Shown here piece by piece: positions 11,937 through 22,603 of a DNA stretch of 64,000 nt (positions are counted from its first letter, which is position 1; each line of letters begins with the position of its first letter). A model generated the notes under the pieces. That model was not told the origin of the DNA. It was given only the letters and a program-made list of their open reading frames with translations, and searched no databases. Source of the DNA: Elgaria multicarinata webbii. Taxonomy: Eukaryota; Chordata; Lepidosauria; Squamata; Anguidae. Made by a program: the position numbers and the translations under genes. Location of the stretch: NCBI RefSeq assembly GCF_023053635.1, contig NC_086171.1, positions 18,618,006 to 18,682,005 on the forward strand, in the 5' to 3' direction.

Positions 11937-12402
11937 TTTCTTTTGTATTTGTGAAAGATAATCAAAATTTGATTATTACTTATTCATGCAATTTAAAATA
12001 AATTTAGAATTTCAAATTTTTGCTTCTTATTTTTTCTACAAAACATCTGCTCTTAAAAATCGAAGTTGGCAATTTTGGGGTGGGTGGGGGAGTGGGGTGG
12101 GGTGAAAGTAGCTCGCCTTGCCTAGGGCGCAAAATAGTTTGGCACCGGGCCTGTGGCTTCCTTCTTTCAATCATGTAAGCCTCTTTGAAAACACCTTTGA
12201 CTCCTTCCCATTGCTGTCTCTTCACAAACAGCCTCCCACACCCTCTTATAACCTGCATTTTGGTCATGAGTTTTGTTGATCAGAATCAGGATGGAATTGT
12301 ACTACGATGATTAAATGTTGCATACCTCTTTGGCCCTATAATAAAAGTGTTTGGCAATAACTTTAATGCATTAAGAGAAGAGCAAATCCTTAGAGCCAGT
12401 CA
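11937..12402 (-). repeat. Right arm of the inverted duplication (inverted hAT junction copy)
   Basis: Reverse complement of 9325-9786 with scattered differences: CAGGCCCGG instead of CAGGGCCGG at the hAT end, and small length changes in the A/T-rich part. It begins about 200 bp right of the hAT right end and includes both the flank and about 210 bp of the hAT left end. It breaks off at AGCCAGTCA (12394-12402), where the left arm begins TGACTGGCT. Confidence 0.85.
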
Positions 12403-14009
12403 CATATGCAACCTCTGATCAGGCCAATCAGAGTTTTCTCCATATTGTCCAAACTGGATGCTATAGGTTTATCATGGGTTAAATAACCCACAGAACCTAC
12501 AATTAGTTGTTAGATTAACTATGGGTTATTTAACCCATGATTACTTTATAGTACCTTGGTTTGGATGACACAGAGCATCCTCCAATTTATCTGACTGGAG
12601 GCTGCAAAATGCAAAAATATGCAAAATGGCAGCAGTATTCACCACAGCAAATCATAGGTTAATTAATCTAGTTTGCTGCCATTACGTGCAACTGGACCCA
12701 TAGGATCTGATTGTCCAAGTTAGGCTGCAATCCTAAGGAAGACTCTGTAATCTCAATGGGGCTTACTTTTCAGTTGACATGCATAGGATTTGACTGTTAG
12801 TTTCTCTGTGTCAGCTTTGCACAATGCATGGAGGAGGAAAGTATTTCGGATTCCTGACGTGGGATGTTGGAAAAGTCAGACATAAGGGCTTGTAGACTGA
12901 AAACAAACATATTACATAATTGTTATTGTACTGCTGTAGTATCACTAATGCCTTTACTCCAAAGGCCTTATGTGGATCTTTTAAGGGGGGAAAGAACTCC
13001 AGCGGGCAGCATTGTACCCCCAGGCCCTCCGCCATTCCTTGCCCGCTACATATCAGTGCAATGGGTTGGGGGGAAGCCTTGAATACAAACATGTTGCATA
13101 TGCAATCCTCATACACGTGCTAGTGCTACAACACTTAGTTGAATAATCAGTTGAATAAAAATATTTTGCTCAATTCAAGTAATCTCAGTCAAACAACACA
13201 TTTTTAAAATATTTAAATAATTCTGATTAATTGCTTGGATCCAGATTTAGGCATGTGCAAATTGGCTGTCAGAAGTGGACTTTCCCATCCCTTTCTCCCC
13301 ACACCAGTCCCTCTAGCCCCCTGAAAATGCTACATGAAGGGTCATAGGATCCTCCTGAATGGCATGAGTTGTGGAGCAGGGCGGGCAGCCCCCAAATCAG
13401 GCAGAGGCACCTACCGTGAGTGAAGCCCTTCCATTAATGGCAGGCAGATCCTTGATTCAACCCAAAATATGTATCTACAGAATTATGGATGACAGGTGTT
13501 GCCTTAGATGCAGCATTCTATGAAAGGTTAAGTATTGCTCATTTTCTTTTTTAAATAAAGGCAATGCACACGTAAAAATCCTTGTTTTGTCTATGATTTT
13601 ACTGAGCTAATTGTATGCCTGTATTGTATCTGTATTATATCTCTATTGCTACAATGACATCTACTGGTGAAAACAGATTTGAATGCAGATAGCAAAAAGG
13701 CTTTTTACTGCTTTTTACTGCTAATAGAGTACATATGCTAATAGTTGATGCAACTTTGCCTGGATGCTTCCAATCCACCCTTTCTCTTGTGGCCTTTAGT
13801 TGACCCTAAATACTATTTCATTCCTCCAAGCTTTTTATTGACCTTACTGCTGGCCCCATATATATGCTTTTACACTTTCTCATGTTTCTTCAATTGCTTA
13901 TATTATCTCACTTTTCTTGCTCATGGTGAAATTTCTAGATGAACATGATAGACTTTGCCAAGTCATGCTGTCTTTTACTGATTCAGAAATTTCCTGACTA
14001 TTGATCATG
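12403..14009. other. Intergenic DNA with AACCCATG-rich repeat remnant
   Basis: The stretch 12420-12720 has inverted words (TGGGTTAAATAACCCA; GGTTATTTAACCCATG) typical of a decayed DNA element but without clear ends. An ~85-bp palindromic repeat copy lies at 12724-12795. The 19-base word GCTTCCAATCCACCCTTTC occurs at both 11922 and 13767. No gene recognised. Confidence 0.45.
12724..12795. repeat. ~85-bp palindromic repeat, copy 3
   Basis: GCTGCAATCCTAAGG at the left, AATGGGGCTTACTTTTCAG in the centre and GCATAGGATTTG at the right. Slightly shortened copy. Confidence 0.65.
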
Positions 14010-14830
14010 GTTTAAATATGAGCATTTTCTAGATGTTGGTGTGAATGTATTTCGGTAGGCCCAGTTTCTGAAGGTTTTCTGTAAAAAATGTTGATGTGGA
14101 TAACTTTTTCTTGTTGCCATAGTTCTTTAACTTCCATAGCTAATGCTGTATATTTTTCTCTTTTTTCCTCTTCCATTTCTTCAAAAATTTTGTCATTAGG
14201 TATTGCTATGTCAATGAGGTAGGTATGTTTTTCTTTTTGTCTATAACTGTTATGTCTGGTCAATTGCAAGGCATTATCTTATCCATATGAATTGTTCTGT
14301 CCCAGTATATTTTATGATCTGCATTTTCCAAGATTGTTTTGGGTGAGTATGTATAGTGTGGTGTGGGTTGTTTGATGAAGTTGAATTTGATGGTTAGTTG
14401 GTGAAATATTTTTGCTACTGTATTGTGCCTGCCTGTATAATCCATTGCTGCCAGAATTGAACATCCTCCTGTTACATTATTATTTATTTATATAGCACCA
14501 TCAATGTACATGGTGCTGTACATAGTAAAATAATAAAACAGCAACACCCTGCTACATAGGTTTACATGGTCTATTGTTTCTTGGGATTGATGACGTTTCC
14601 TACACAAATCTGTTGTTACACTATTATTTTTTATGATGTATTTTTGGTAGTTCTTGGTTGCTATAATTTGGTCCTGTATGGCTATTAGGAATCCTTCTGT
14701 TTCAGGTAATAGATCGCCCTTAATAAGCCATTCATATGTTTATTTGTGGTTTCTGTATTACGTTGGAATGCTTCCCATGTAGTGCTTTTTATACCCATTT
14801 TTCTTTTTTCTCTTCAAGTGTGTGTAGTCC
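14010..14830 (-). mobile_element. R4/Dong-like LINE, ORF2 C-terminal fragment
   Basis: The minus strand encodes the carboxyl end of a LINE polyprotein: a WLIKGDL..PETEGF..AIQDQ stretch (about 14610-14730), a Cys/His cluster of the type CxxxH..H..C, then YWDRTI...D and LIDIAIPND..EKREKYTALAMEVKELW. In R4/Dong- and R2-like elements this order (LKPETE, zinc knuckle, RPD..LID endonuclease-like core) lies at the C-terminus. The RPD part is disrupted by a frame change near 14265. A 72-bp retroposon is inserted at 14476-14547. R4 elements are known from lizards. Confidence 0.65.
14476..14547 (-). mobile_element. 72-bp retroposed tail inside the R4-like LINE
   Basis: Read on the minus strand it ends TATATAAATAAATAATAAT and contains GCACCATGTACATTGATGG. 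Near-identical 8-bp words flank it: CCTGTTAC (14468-14475) and CCTGCTAC (14548-14555), a target duplication with one mismatch. The LINE reading frame resumes on the far side, so this is a later insertion. A related tail lies at 18635-18735. Confidence 0.7.
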
Positions 14831-15511
14831 AGTGGTGGCAACCCATAATAACGCTGTAAAGTAAAGGGCTGCACCAGCTGGTTGAGGCTACAGTTGCAAG
14901 CCATTTAAGTATTTCCCAAGTGTGAGAGTGGTAGCAGGGTGAATCAATCAGAAGCTTCCTTGGAGAAGGGTGCCCTTATTGGCTGCATGCTCTCAAAGGC
15001 AGTGTCTAATTGATTCACTCGCTGCAATCCCCACACTTAGGGAAATACTTTAATTGAAAATGCTGTGCATTGGAAGTCTTGATCAACAAGGACAGTATAC
15101 TTGCCTTCACTGCACACACTGGTAGACAGCAACTCAGCCTCAGGGAGAGGGGGATGATGAGTGTTGTTGGCGTCCAGGTAAAAAGCAAAACAAAAGCATG
15201 ACAGCATTGTGGCAGTGGGAATGGCCAGGGGAATGGGGTATGCCAGGGTGGGGAGCTGGAAGATATCTTGCCCAGGCACCCCTCAAACCTGGTGGTGCCT
15301 CTGATGCTAATTGTCCAGTACAATTGAATAATTGTATGTCTAATAAAATAGTGATTTAAAATGTACATTTCATCAAAACAAAACTTAGTTAAACTAGACA
15401 AAATCAGTAATAAACAGAAATCTATGTATACATTAATAGGTGTCCGCTTGTGAAACATTTCAGGAAAAATAATGAGTTGGATCCAGTCTAAGATGAGTTG
15501 AACCAACAGTA

Positions 15512-15594
15512 TCATCCTATATATGTTTACTCAAAAGTAATGCCCATTGTGTTCAATGTGGCTTGCTCCCAGGAAAGTGTGCACAGGATTGCAG
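15512..15594. repeat. ~85-bp palindromic repeat, copy 4
   Basis: TCATCCTATATATGTTTACTC on the left and GTGTGCACAGGATTGCAG on the right; the centre GTTCAATGTGGCTTGCTCCC is in reverse orientation relative to copies 1-3. Confidence 0.65.
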
Positions 15595-16928
15595 CCGTCA
15601 TTCCCATGGAAAACAATGGGAATTAAGTCATAACTAATTTGTCCTATTTATTTCACTGGGATTGAAGGTCAACTCTGGATCCAATGCATTTAAAATACCT
15701 TATGTTCATCTGAACAGTAGAGGCATTTGAGCCTCGGCTCACCAGGGCTTATTCTGGAGCAAGCTCTGTAATCAAAGATCAACGCCAGAATTAGCGGAAT
15801 AACAAGTGGAGGAGTGTTCTGGGTTGTTGTTTTTACGGTGGCAGAGTGGTTTTTTCTCACCAATGAGTAACTGCAAACAACCTCTTCACATTTGGAGGAC
15901 AGTTTGAGCTCCGGTACCTCAGTTTTGAAATTAGGCACTGGATTCTGACCCCATTTTGGAGCTTTTTACTTTAATTTAAGAATATCAGTATATCGTAACT
16001 TTAAAAAATTGTGCACAGCAGCATGAAAAAATGTACTTGCTTCTAAGTTCACCAAGGGACTGTCAGTAAAATAACACTGTTTATAGTGCTTTGACGTTGT
16101 GTCTGAATATACATGGTTTTGTTCCAAGGGAGTTGCCTCTGCTGGTTGTCTCATGGAAATGAGTCATGCATCCTTTCTTTGGATGCATCCCATTACTGAA
16201 AGAACTTGATGTGGAAAGGGTGGGGTGGGGTGGGGAGAGAAAACACTATATTACAACCATTTGTACTATCAAAATAGAATATTTTATGTTTTCCTCATTC
16301 CGTATCAAGTTATTTCAGTAATAGGATGCATCCAAAGAAATATCACGTCTTTAGAAAGCCGGGTGTCATGCTTTCAGAATCCTTCAGTCTGACTCGGTTA
16401 TGTTTTAAGCACTGATTCGGCCTTGTACCATTTGCTGGTTGTCTGCTACATTATGAGTTGTAAAAAAAAGAAAAGAAAACATACCCAAGAGATTGTGGCA
16501 TCTTAGATGTGGCTGAAAACTACCTGACAGGAGCTGCCATGATGCTCCTCCCCTTCACAGCTGTGGTGGAGCTGTTCAGATGTCACAGGGCCAGCCTTAC
16601 CATTAGGTGAGTCAGGTGGCAGATACTGGGGGACTTGGAAAAGGGGCAAGATTTTGGAGGACAGAGCTGTGTCACACAGACTGCGCTACACTTCCCTAAG
16701 CTATCCTGTTGCCTTCAGGTGTGGTAGAGAGGATGCTCTCCTGTCACCAGTAATGAAGTAAATTATTTATTAAAACATTTTTAAAATACCCTTCTTCCTT
16801 ACAGATACCAGGTTGGTATACAACTATAATTTTAAAAAAACAACAAAACATATAAAAAGCAGCAAACACAACAAAACAGACAAACAGCCAATTAAAACGC
16901 CTTTTAAACAAAATGGTTTTGAGCTAAC

Positions 16929-17035
16929 TAGTTGGAGTGTTTTGGAGATGTGCTGGACTGCAATTCCCATAATTCCTGTGGCATGGCCATGCTGGCTTCA
17001 AATTATGGGAGTTGTAGTCCTACATATCTGGACTG
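16929..17035. mobile_element. Palindromic MITE (ACTACAACTCCCAT family)
   Basis: Left half GGACTGCAATTCCCATAATT; right half AATTATGGGAGTTGTAGTCC: two arms forming a hairpin around GGCATGGCCATGCTGGC. Half-copies or older copies occur near 6555, 31300, 34285 and 59610. Probably hAT-derived, by resemblance only. Confidence 0.6.
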
Positions 17036-17383
17036 TAACACATTGGGGAATGGTGGGGTGCCACAATCAAGAAGGCTCTGTGAAGAATCAATTATTACTC
17101 AATAGAAAAGGTATATGCATTAAATATTGCTATTGTTTAGGAAACAAGGAAAGAAAAGTTAAGGGTAACCTGTAAAGGGAGAAAGTGGAGTCATTCCATT
17201 TTGGTCCTTGGTTAGATACTAGTGGAGGGTGGAATTCTACCCACTAAAGAACTGGTTGACTGGAAAGTCCTGTCTGCAGTGTATTATATAAAGCTAGGTG
17301 CAGCACTTGGAAAGTCAGTCAGAGATGAGAAGGCAGAAGACAGCTGGGAAGAAACTCCTCAGCACTTCGTCCACATTTCTAGG

Positions 17384-17617
17384 CTACATTAACTGAAACT
17401 GATCCCTTGGAACCAGATTCAACAGAACTCTAGATATCTCCACTAGAAGTGTCTTAAAAATGGTGTCAAATTTATGAACAACTTTATCCTCAAAGTGCTT
17501 TTCAAACTTGTCATGGCAGAATTCCAAGAGTTCCACCACATCCCCTCTATTCGCCACCTGGAAAAGCTCTGTTGAACCTGAGCATGCAATGGTGGTGGTG
17601 ACATACGACCACTTCAC
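17384..17617 (-). mobile_element. LINE ORF2 linker fragment
   Basis: A 77-codon minus-strand frame containing FEDKV..KFDTIF and ISRV...DQFQLM. This pattern (F..DKV..I.sD.., then DEFQL) occurs in L2-group LINEs between the endonuclease and the reverse transcriptase. It is not preceded by splice sites or a promoter, and neighbouring sequence is repeat. A host coding exon is a less likely reading. Confidence 0.4.
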
Positions 17618-17640
17618 TACCTAGAAAGTAGACACGATAA

Positions 17641-18450
17641 TGTCAGTCAGTCAAATTTTATTGCTTTTGGGCAATGGCCTTTTCATTAAAAAAAACCATA
17701 CAAACACCAAGAGAAAAAGAGAAAAACAAGAAATACAGATGTTAAACATAATGCATATATGAAATACAAAATTTAAAAATATGAAAATAATATGTCATTG
17801 ATCCAGAAGTGATATAAGTCAGATATAATCAAATGTAATCATCTCCTTTACAATCAATAGCTACCTCTGCTATGTATTTCTTTCTAATCTTCTTGGCAGC
17901 TGTGGCAAACAGAGCTATACACCAAGTCATGTATTTATCCATGTCCAGTAGGAGATAAAAAATCATATCCAATGGGCTTTGGCAGGAACAGTTTACAATT
18001 AAAGGTGCCACAAACCGTTCCCTTGGGTCATTGTATAAATATAGTGAATAAGATCCTCTGGCTCAGGACAACTACAAATACGGCCATTTACTGGGATGCC
18101 CCTATGCCTCCCATCTCGATAGGCAATGCCCATCATATTTAGTCGTAACTTTGTAAAAGGCTTTCGGAAGTTGTACAAATGTCAAGTCAGTAAAATAATC
18201 TACACATTCACAGGCTCCTTTGAGTTTAAAATAGAATGGTGCATATTTTTAGTAAAAACCTCCCTTATAGTTCTGTTGATATTTGCTGTATATCTGATAG
18301 AAAGCCTTTAAGCTTAGTCAGTGAGAAACTGTATTTAATGATAAGTTGAGCAGCTTGGTATACCCAATTTTTAATAGGTAATTCATTGGACAGTTCGATC
18401 AAACGTTTTTTGGGTAACCTAGTATTATCCATCCGTTGTACCTTAAACCA
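17641..18450 (-). mobile_element. LINE 3' region with ORF2 C-terminus and (TGAC)n-like tail
   Basis: On the minus strand a frame reads ICSCPEPEDLIHYI, DPRERFVAPLI and LLLDMDKYMTW..ALFATAAKKIRKKY, the cysteine-histidine end domain followed by the LLSD-type helix seen at the end of several LINE polyproteins. An untranslated A-rich stretch follows, with AATAAAATTTGACTGACTGAC at the very end (17641-17660). The clade is uncertain. Confidence 0.6.
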
Positions 18451-18634
18451 ATAGAATATTATTCTTGATGGCGGTGCTTTGGTGCCGCGAAGCGTCCGTC
18501 TCCCACATTTGCGTTCCTTCCCGGCATCTGCATGGCAAAGAACGCAAGTGCGGACTTTCCGCTGCAGCTGCCGCTACACTGAGCTCCAGGAGGGATAAGG
18601 GAGGAACCAGGCAGCCAGAGGACCTTCATATGTT

Positions 18635-18735
18635 TTAATGTGATTTTAGATTGTAAGCCTCTAGGCAGGGTATCGCTGTTTTATTTGTATATTTTGTACA
18701 GCACCAAGTACCAAGTAAATAAATAATAATAATGA
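18635..18735 (+). mobile_element. L2-like retroposon 3' end
   Basis: TTAGATTGTAAGCCT, then GGCAGGG and TTTGTACAGCACCAAGTACC with an AATAAATAATAATAAT tail. This order is the conserved L2-type 3' end. A GC-rich stretch with inverted GAACGCA/TGCGTTC words lies just upstream (18480-18600) and may be its 5' part. Confidence 0.6.
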
Positions 18736-19189
18736 CCTGCTGCTACTGTGAATCCACCCCAGGGCAAATCCATCGTCTAGACAAGCCCCTAATCATGGCA
18801 GATAATACATCTTTAGGTAAGCCTAAGAAAGCTCTTAAAAATGATTCTGAGGGGGTTCTAAACCTAACACCTTCAAGGCACGCCAAACCTCTGCAACACA
18901 ATAATGTGTTCTCATTTGTGTTTGGTCATATTCACATAGATGAAAACAAGTTTTATTATGGATGACCTGGCACTCGCAACCAATGCTCCTAGGGAAGAAG
19001 GGAGGTGATCAGGACAACTCAAATCCTGTCAGCTGCAGGCACGGGAAGACCAGTGGATTAAAATATCAGGCCATTAAACTTCTGTACATTGAATGGGGAT
19101 GTCAGCACCAACTTGTCTTCTGTTTCAGGCACCAAAATGTTTTGAGCCAGCCCTCTGATGTCATCATGGACTGTTATGAAAATTCTAAC
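18736..19189. other. Intergenic DNA, nothing recognised
   Basis: Two short + strand frames (18732-18965 and 18962-19195) abut but show no domain, signal peptide or splice structure. Confidence 0.4.
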
Positions 19190-19493
19190 TTCTAAGAGTG
19201 AACCTTCAGTGATGGCTACCAACTTGGATGATTTTAAAAGGGGATTAGATAAGTTCATACAGAATAAGGCTATCAATGGCTACTAGTGATAATGTTTATA
19301 TATTATATCCAGTATCACAGGCTTTACAATTCTACATGCCCGTGTCTAGAGCACATGAGCAGAAAATTGCTGTTGCACTCATGTCTTGTATGTGGGCTTC
19401 CCATGGACATCTGGTTGGCCACTTTGTCAACAGAATGCTGGACTGGATAGGCATTTGGTCTGAATCAGCATGGATGATCTTATGTTCTTCATA
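19190..19493 (+). mobile_element. CR1-group LINE 3' fragment
   Basis: Ends with AGAATGCTGGACTGGATAGG..TTGGTCTGA.TCAGCA..ATCTTATGTTCTT, a 3' end with a CTTATGTTCTT tail used by CR1-group elements. The first part encodes the end of ORF2 (LDDFKRGLDKFIQN). Confidence 0.7.
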
Positions 19494-20081
19494 ACTACTA
19501 TTTCAGGTTCCGTGAGAAAAATGAAAGGTCAATATGGCTTAGAGACATTTTAGCTGTTATCTTATGGATTGGGAGCTGCTGCAACTCAGGTTCTTCTGGG
19601 CTGCAAATTTAACATGAGATACCTGAAGCAATATGGGAGGAGTCCATGCTGCAGCTGCTTTTTACACTAGCACCACACCTCCCAAATAACATTGGTGTGG
19701 GGAGGCTCTGTAGTGATAGCTTATCCCATGTCATCTGGGCTTCTGGTGTTATCTTCATGGCACAGAAACGAAGAACCGTGTTGCAATGGCTCCCACACCA
19801 TAAAAATAAGAACAGGAGCAGGAAACTTTAAGTGTGCTTCAAGATGGAGGGTTCTCAATCAGAAGGCATTGTGCAGCCATTCAGTCTTTTCTTAATGGAT
19901 TTTCTACTGTAAGAGAAGAGACAGAAGAAGCCAAAAGAAACAGTAAGAAAGGACAGGAGGGTTATAAGCTGAAAGTGTCATCTGGATCCCCTGTAAAATT
20001 CCATGAATGAGGCAGGATGATGGTGCCATAAAAGCCTCATCTGAAAGCACTCACACAAGCAGGGCTCTCTAGCTTTCAGTT
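19494..20081. other. Intergenic DNA, nothing recognised
   Basis: No convincing gene or repeat. It ends at the 3' tail of the minus-strand CR1. Confidence 0.4.
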
Positions 20082-20163
20082 TCATAGAATCATAGAATAG
20101 CAGAGTTGGAAGGGGCCTACAAGGCCATCGAGTCCAACCCCCTGCTCAATGCAGGAATCCACC

Positions 20164-21348
20164 CTAAAGCATCCTTGACAGATGGTTGTCCAGCTGCCTC
20201 TTGAAGGCCTCTAGTGTGGGAGAGCCCACAACCTCCCTAAGTAACTGATTCCACTGTCGCACTGCTCTAACAGTCAGGAAGTTTTTCCTGATGCCCAGCC
20301 GGAATCTGGATTCCTTTAATTTGAGCCCGTTATTCCGTGTCCTGCACTCTGGGAGGATCGAGAAGAGATCCTGGCCCTCCTCTGTGTGACAACCTTTTAA
20401 GTATTTGAAGAGTGCTATGATGTCTCCCCTCAATCTTCTCTTCTCCAGGCTAAACATGCCCAGTTCTTTCAGTCTCTCTTCATAGGGCTTTGTTTCTAGA
20501 CCCCTGATCATCCTGGTTGCCCTCCTCTGAACACGCTCCAGCTTGTCTGCGTCCTTCTTGAATTGTGGAGCCCAGAACTGGACACAATACTCTAGATGAG
20601 GCCTAACCAGGGCCGAATAGAGAGGAACCAGTACCTCACGTGATTTGGAAGCTATACTTCTATTAATGCAGCCCAAAATAGCATTTGCCTTTCTTGCAGC
20701 CATATCGCACTGTTGGCTCATATTCAGCTTGCAATCTACAACAATTCCAAGATCTTTCTCGTTTGTAGTATTGCTGAGCCAAGTGTCCCCCATCTTGTAA
20801 CTATGCATTTGGTTTATATTCCCTAAATGTAGAACTTGGCATTTATCCCTATTAAATTTCATTCTGTTGTTTTCAGCCCAGCACTCCAGCCTATCAAGAT
20901 CACTTTGAAGTTTGTTTCTGTCTTCCAGGGTATTAGCTATCCCACCCAATTTTGTGTCATCTGCAAATTTGATCAGCGTTCCCTGCACCTCCTTGTCCAA
21001 ATCATTAATAAAAATGTTGAAGAGCAATGGGCCCAGGACTGAGCCCTGCGGCACCCCACTCATTGCCTCTCCCCAGTTTGAGAAGGTTCCATTGATAAGT
21101 ACTCTTTGAGTCCGATTCTGTAGCCAACTGTGAATCCACCTAATAGTTGTTCCATCTAGCCCACTTTTAGCTAGTTTGCTAATCAGAATGTCATGTGGTA
21201 CTTTGTCAAAAGCTTTGCTGAAGTCAAGATATATGACGTCCACAGCATTCCCACGGTCCACAAGGGAGGTTACCTTATCAAAAAATGAGATCAAATTTGT
21301 CTGACAGGACTTTTTCTTGACAAATCCATGTTGGCTTCTAGTGATCAC
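20164..21348 (-). CDS. CR1 ORF2 reverse transcriptase part
   Basis: 394 codons open. Reverse transcriptase motifs in order: SQHGF (about residues 5-9), YLDFSKAFD (40-48), GVPQGSVLGPLLF (98-110) and the catalytic FADD (128-131). The C-terminal domain follows, with YCVQFW and RRATRMI, ending in the L..HL..ML stretch that closes CR1 ORF2. The first listed Met is internal: the upstream RT motifs are missing because of a deletion that joins this part out of frame to the endonuclease part near 21384. It is a transposon protein and not a host gene. Confidence 0.9.
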   Translation of the reverse strand: MITRSQHGFVKKKSCQTNLISFFDKVTSLVDRGNAVDVIYLDFSKAFDKVPHDILISKLAKSGLDGTTIRWIHSWLQNRTQRVLINGTFSNWGEAMSGVPQGSVLGPLLFNIFINDLDKEVQGTLIKFADDTKLGGIANTLEDRNKLQSDLDRLECWAENNRMKFNRDKCQVLHLGNINQMHSYKMGDTWLSNTTNEKDLGIVVDCKLNMSQQCDMAARKANAILGCINRSIASKSREVLVPLYSALVRPHLEYCVQFWAPQFKKDADKLERVQRRATRMIRGLETKPYEERLKELGMFSLEKRRLRGDIIALFKYLKGCHTEEGQDLFSILPECRTRNNGLKLKESRFRLGIRKNFLTVRAVRQWNQLLREVVGSPTLEAFKRQLDNHLSRML

Positions 21349-21383
21349 CGCATTGATTTCAAGGTGTTTACAGATTGACTTCT

Positions 21384-22280
21384 TTATAATCTGCTCCAGA
21401 CCGAGGCAAAGTAGGAATTGAGCACTTCAGCCTTTTCTTTGTCATCTGTTATCAATTTGCCATCCTCATTAAGCAGTTGAACCACCATTTCTTTCCTCTG
21501 TCTTTTACTACTCACATATCTGAAGAAAGCCTTTTTATTGCTTTTAGCATCCCTTGCTAATCTCAGCTCATTCACAGCTTTAGCCTTCCTGACGCCATTT
21601 CGGCACTTCTGAGCCACATGTCTGTACTCTTCTTTTGTAGCCTGGCCTTCCTTCCACTTCCTATATGTATCCTTTTTTATTTTCAGGTCATCTCTAAGCT
21701 TTTTGTGGAGCCACATTGGTTTCCTCTGTTGTCTTCTATCTTTTCTCCTGGTTGGAATTGTTTGTAACTGTGCCTTTAAAATTTCCTTTTTTAAATACTC
21801 CCACCCATCCTGCACTCCTTTTCTCATTAGGCTCCCTTGCCACGGGACCTTACTTATTATAGTTCTGAGTTTATTAAAATCAGCTTTCCTAAAATCCAGA
21901 GTACGTGTATGGCTACGCTCGACTTTTGTCTCCTTCATAATCAAGAATTCAAGTATGACGTGGTCACTTTCCCCCAGAGTTCCCGTAACTGCCACTTTAT
22001 CCACTAAGTCATCCCTATTGGTCAATAACAAATCAAGGATTGCCGATCCTCTTGTTCCTTCCTCCACTTTCTGTAGGAGAAAGTTATCACCCACACATGT
22101 CAGGAATTTCTTGGAAGGGCCACTTTTGGCAGTAATGGTCTCCCAACAGATATCAGGGTAATTGAAGTCCCCCATCACTACTACATCACACTTCCTTGAA
22201 ACACTGGCAATTTGTTTCTCAAAAGTTTCGTCCTCGTCTTCTCCTTGATTGGGTGGTCGGTAGTAGACTCCGATTATCAT
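21384..22280 (-). CDS. CR1 ORF2 endonuclease C-terminal part
   Basis: 298 codons. Contains the endonuclease motifs GVYYRPPNQ, MGDFN (the catalytic DFN) and SDH (LGESDHVILEF), then the linker region rich in RRQ/KRQRKE. It runs to YFASVW, where a deletion removes the start of the reverse transcriptase and a stop follows in the new frame. Reading continues upstream of 22280 to the insertion edge at 22374. Confidence 0.88.
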   Translation of the reverse strand: MIIGVYYRPPNQGEDEDETFEKQIASVSRKCDVVVMGDFNYPDICWETITAKSGPSKKFLTCVGDNFLLQKVEEGTRGSAILDLLLTNRDDLVDKVAVTGTLGESDHVILEFLIMKETKVERSHTRTLDFRKADFNKLRTIISKVPWQGSLMRKGVQDGWEYLKKEILKAQLQTIPTRRKDRRQQRKPMWLHKKLRDDLKIKKDTYRKWKEGQATKEEYRHVAQKCRNGVRKAKAVNELRLARDAKSNKKAFFRYVSSKRQRKEMVVQLLNEDGKLITDDKEKAEVLNSYFASVWSRL

Positions 22281-22374
22281 ATTCTTTTTATTCCTTGCCC
22301 CATTTATTTTAATCCAGACGCTCTCGACGGGGCTCCCAGTCTCATCCGCCTGTATTTCTGTGCAGGGATAGGTA

Positions 22375-22603
22375 TTTTTTGTGATATGTGGATGTATATA
22401 CCTTTAAGAGGCCTGTAGCTGCTAGTCTCCAGGTCCTCATCGAAGGCCTGGGCGGAGCCTCTGTTTCTGTCAGTTGGTGTTGTGGGCCTTGCTGAGGGAG
22501 TTTGGTGTCACTGTTCTAAGAAGTTTTAGTAATAAAAGAATCCAGCAATGAAAAGACTCTGATGTTATTGCCTTGTAGTCTAAAGGCAAGTGGCAGGCTG
22601 AGC
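22375..22603 (+). mobile_element. 229-bp insertion in CR1, possible solo LTR
   Basis: Flanked by the 5-bp word AGGTA on both sides (22370-22374, 22604-22608), and the CR1 frame is continuous outside it once one copy of the word is discounted. On the + strand it has a TATA-like GTATATACC near its start and AATAAA about two thirds along, an arrangement seen in short LTRs. The terminal bases are not a clean TG..CA, so a non-LTR retroposon in minus orientation, with its A-run at 22375-22380, is the alternative. No internal retroviral genes are present. Confidence 0.45.

Larger units (their letters stand above)
14831..17360. other. Intergenic DNA with short repeats
   Basis: No gene recognised. 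An ~85-bp palindromic repeat lies at 15512-15594, an A-rich LINE-tail-like stretch at 16750-16870 and a palindromic MITE at 16929-17035. The minus-strand open frames at 15015-15515 and 15690-15938 show no domain pattern. Confidence 0.45.
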
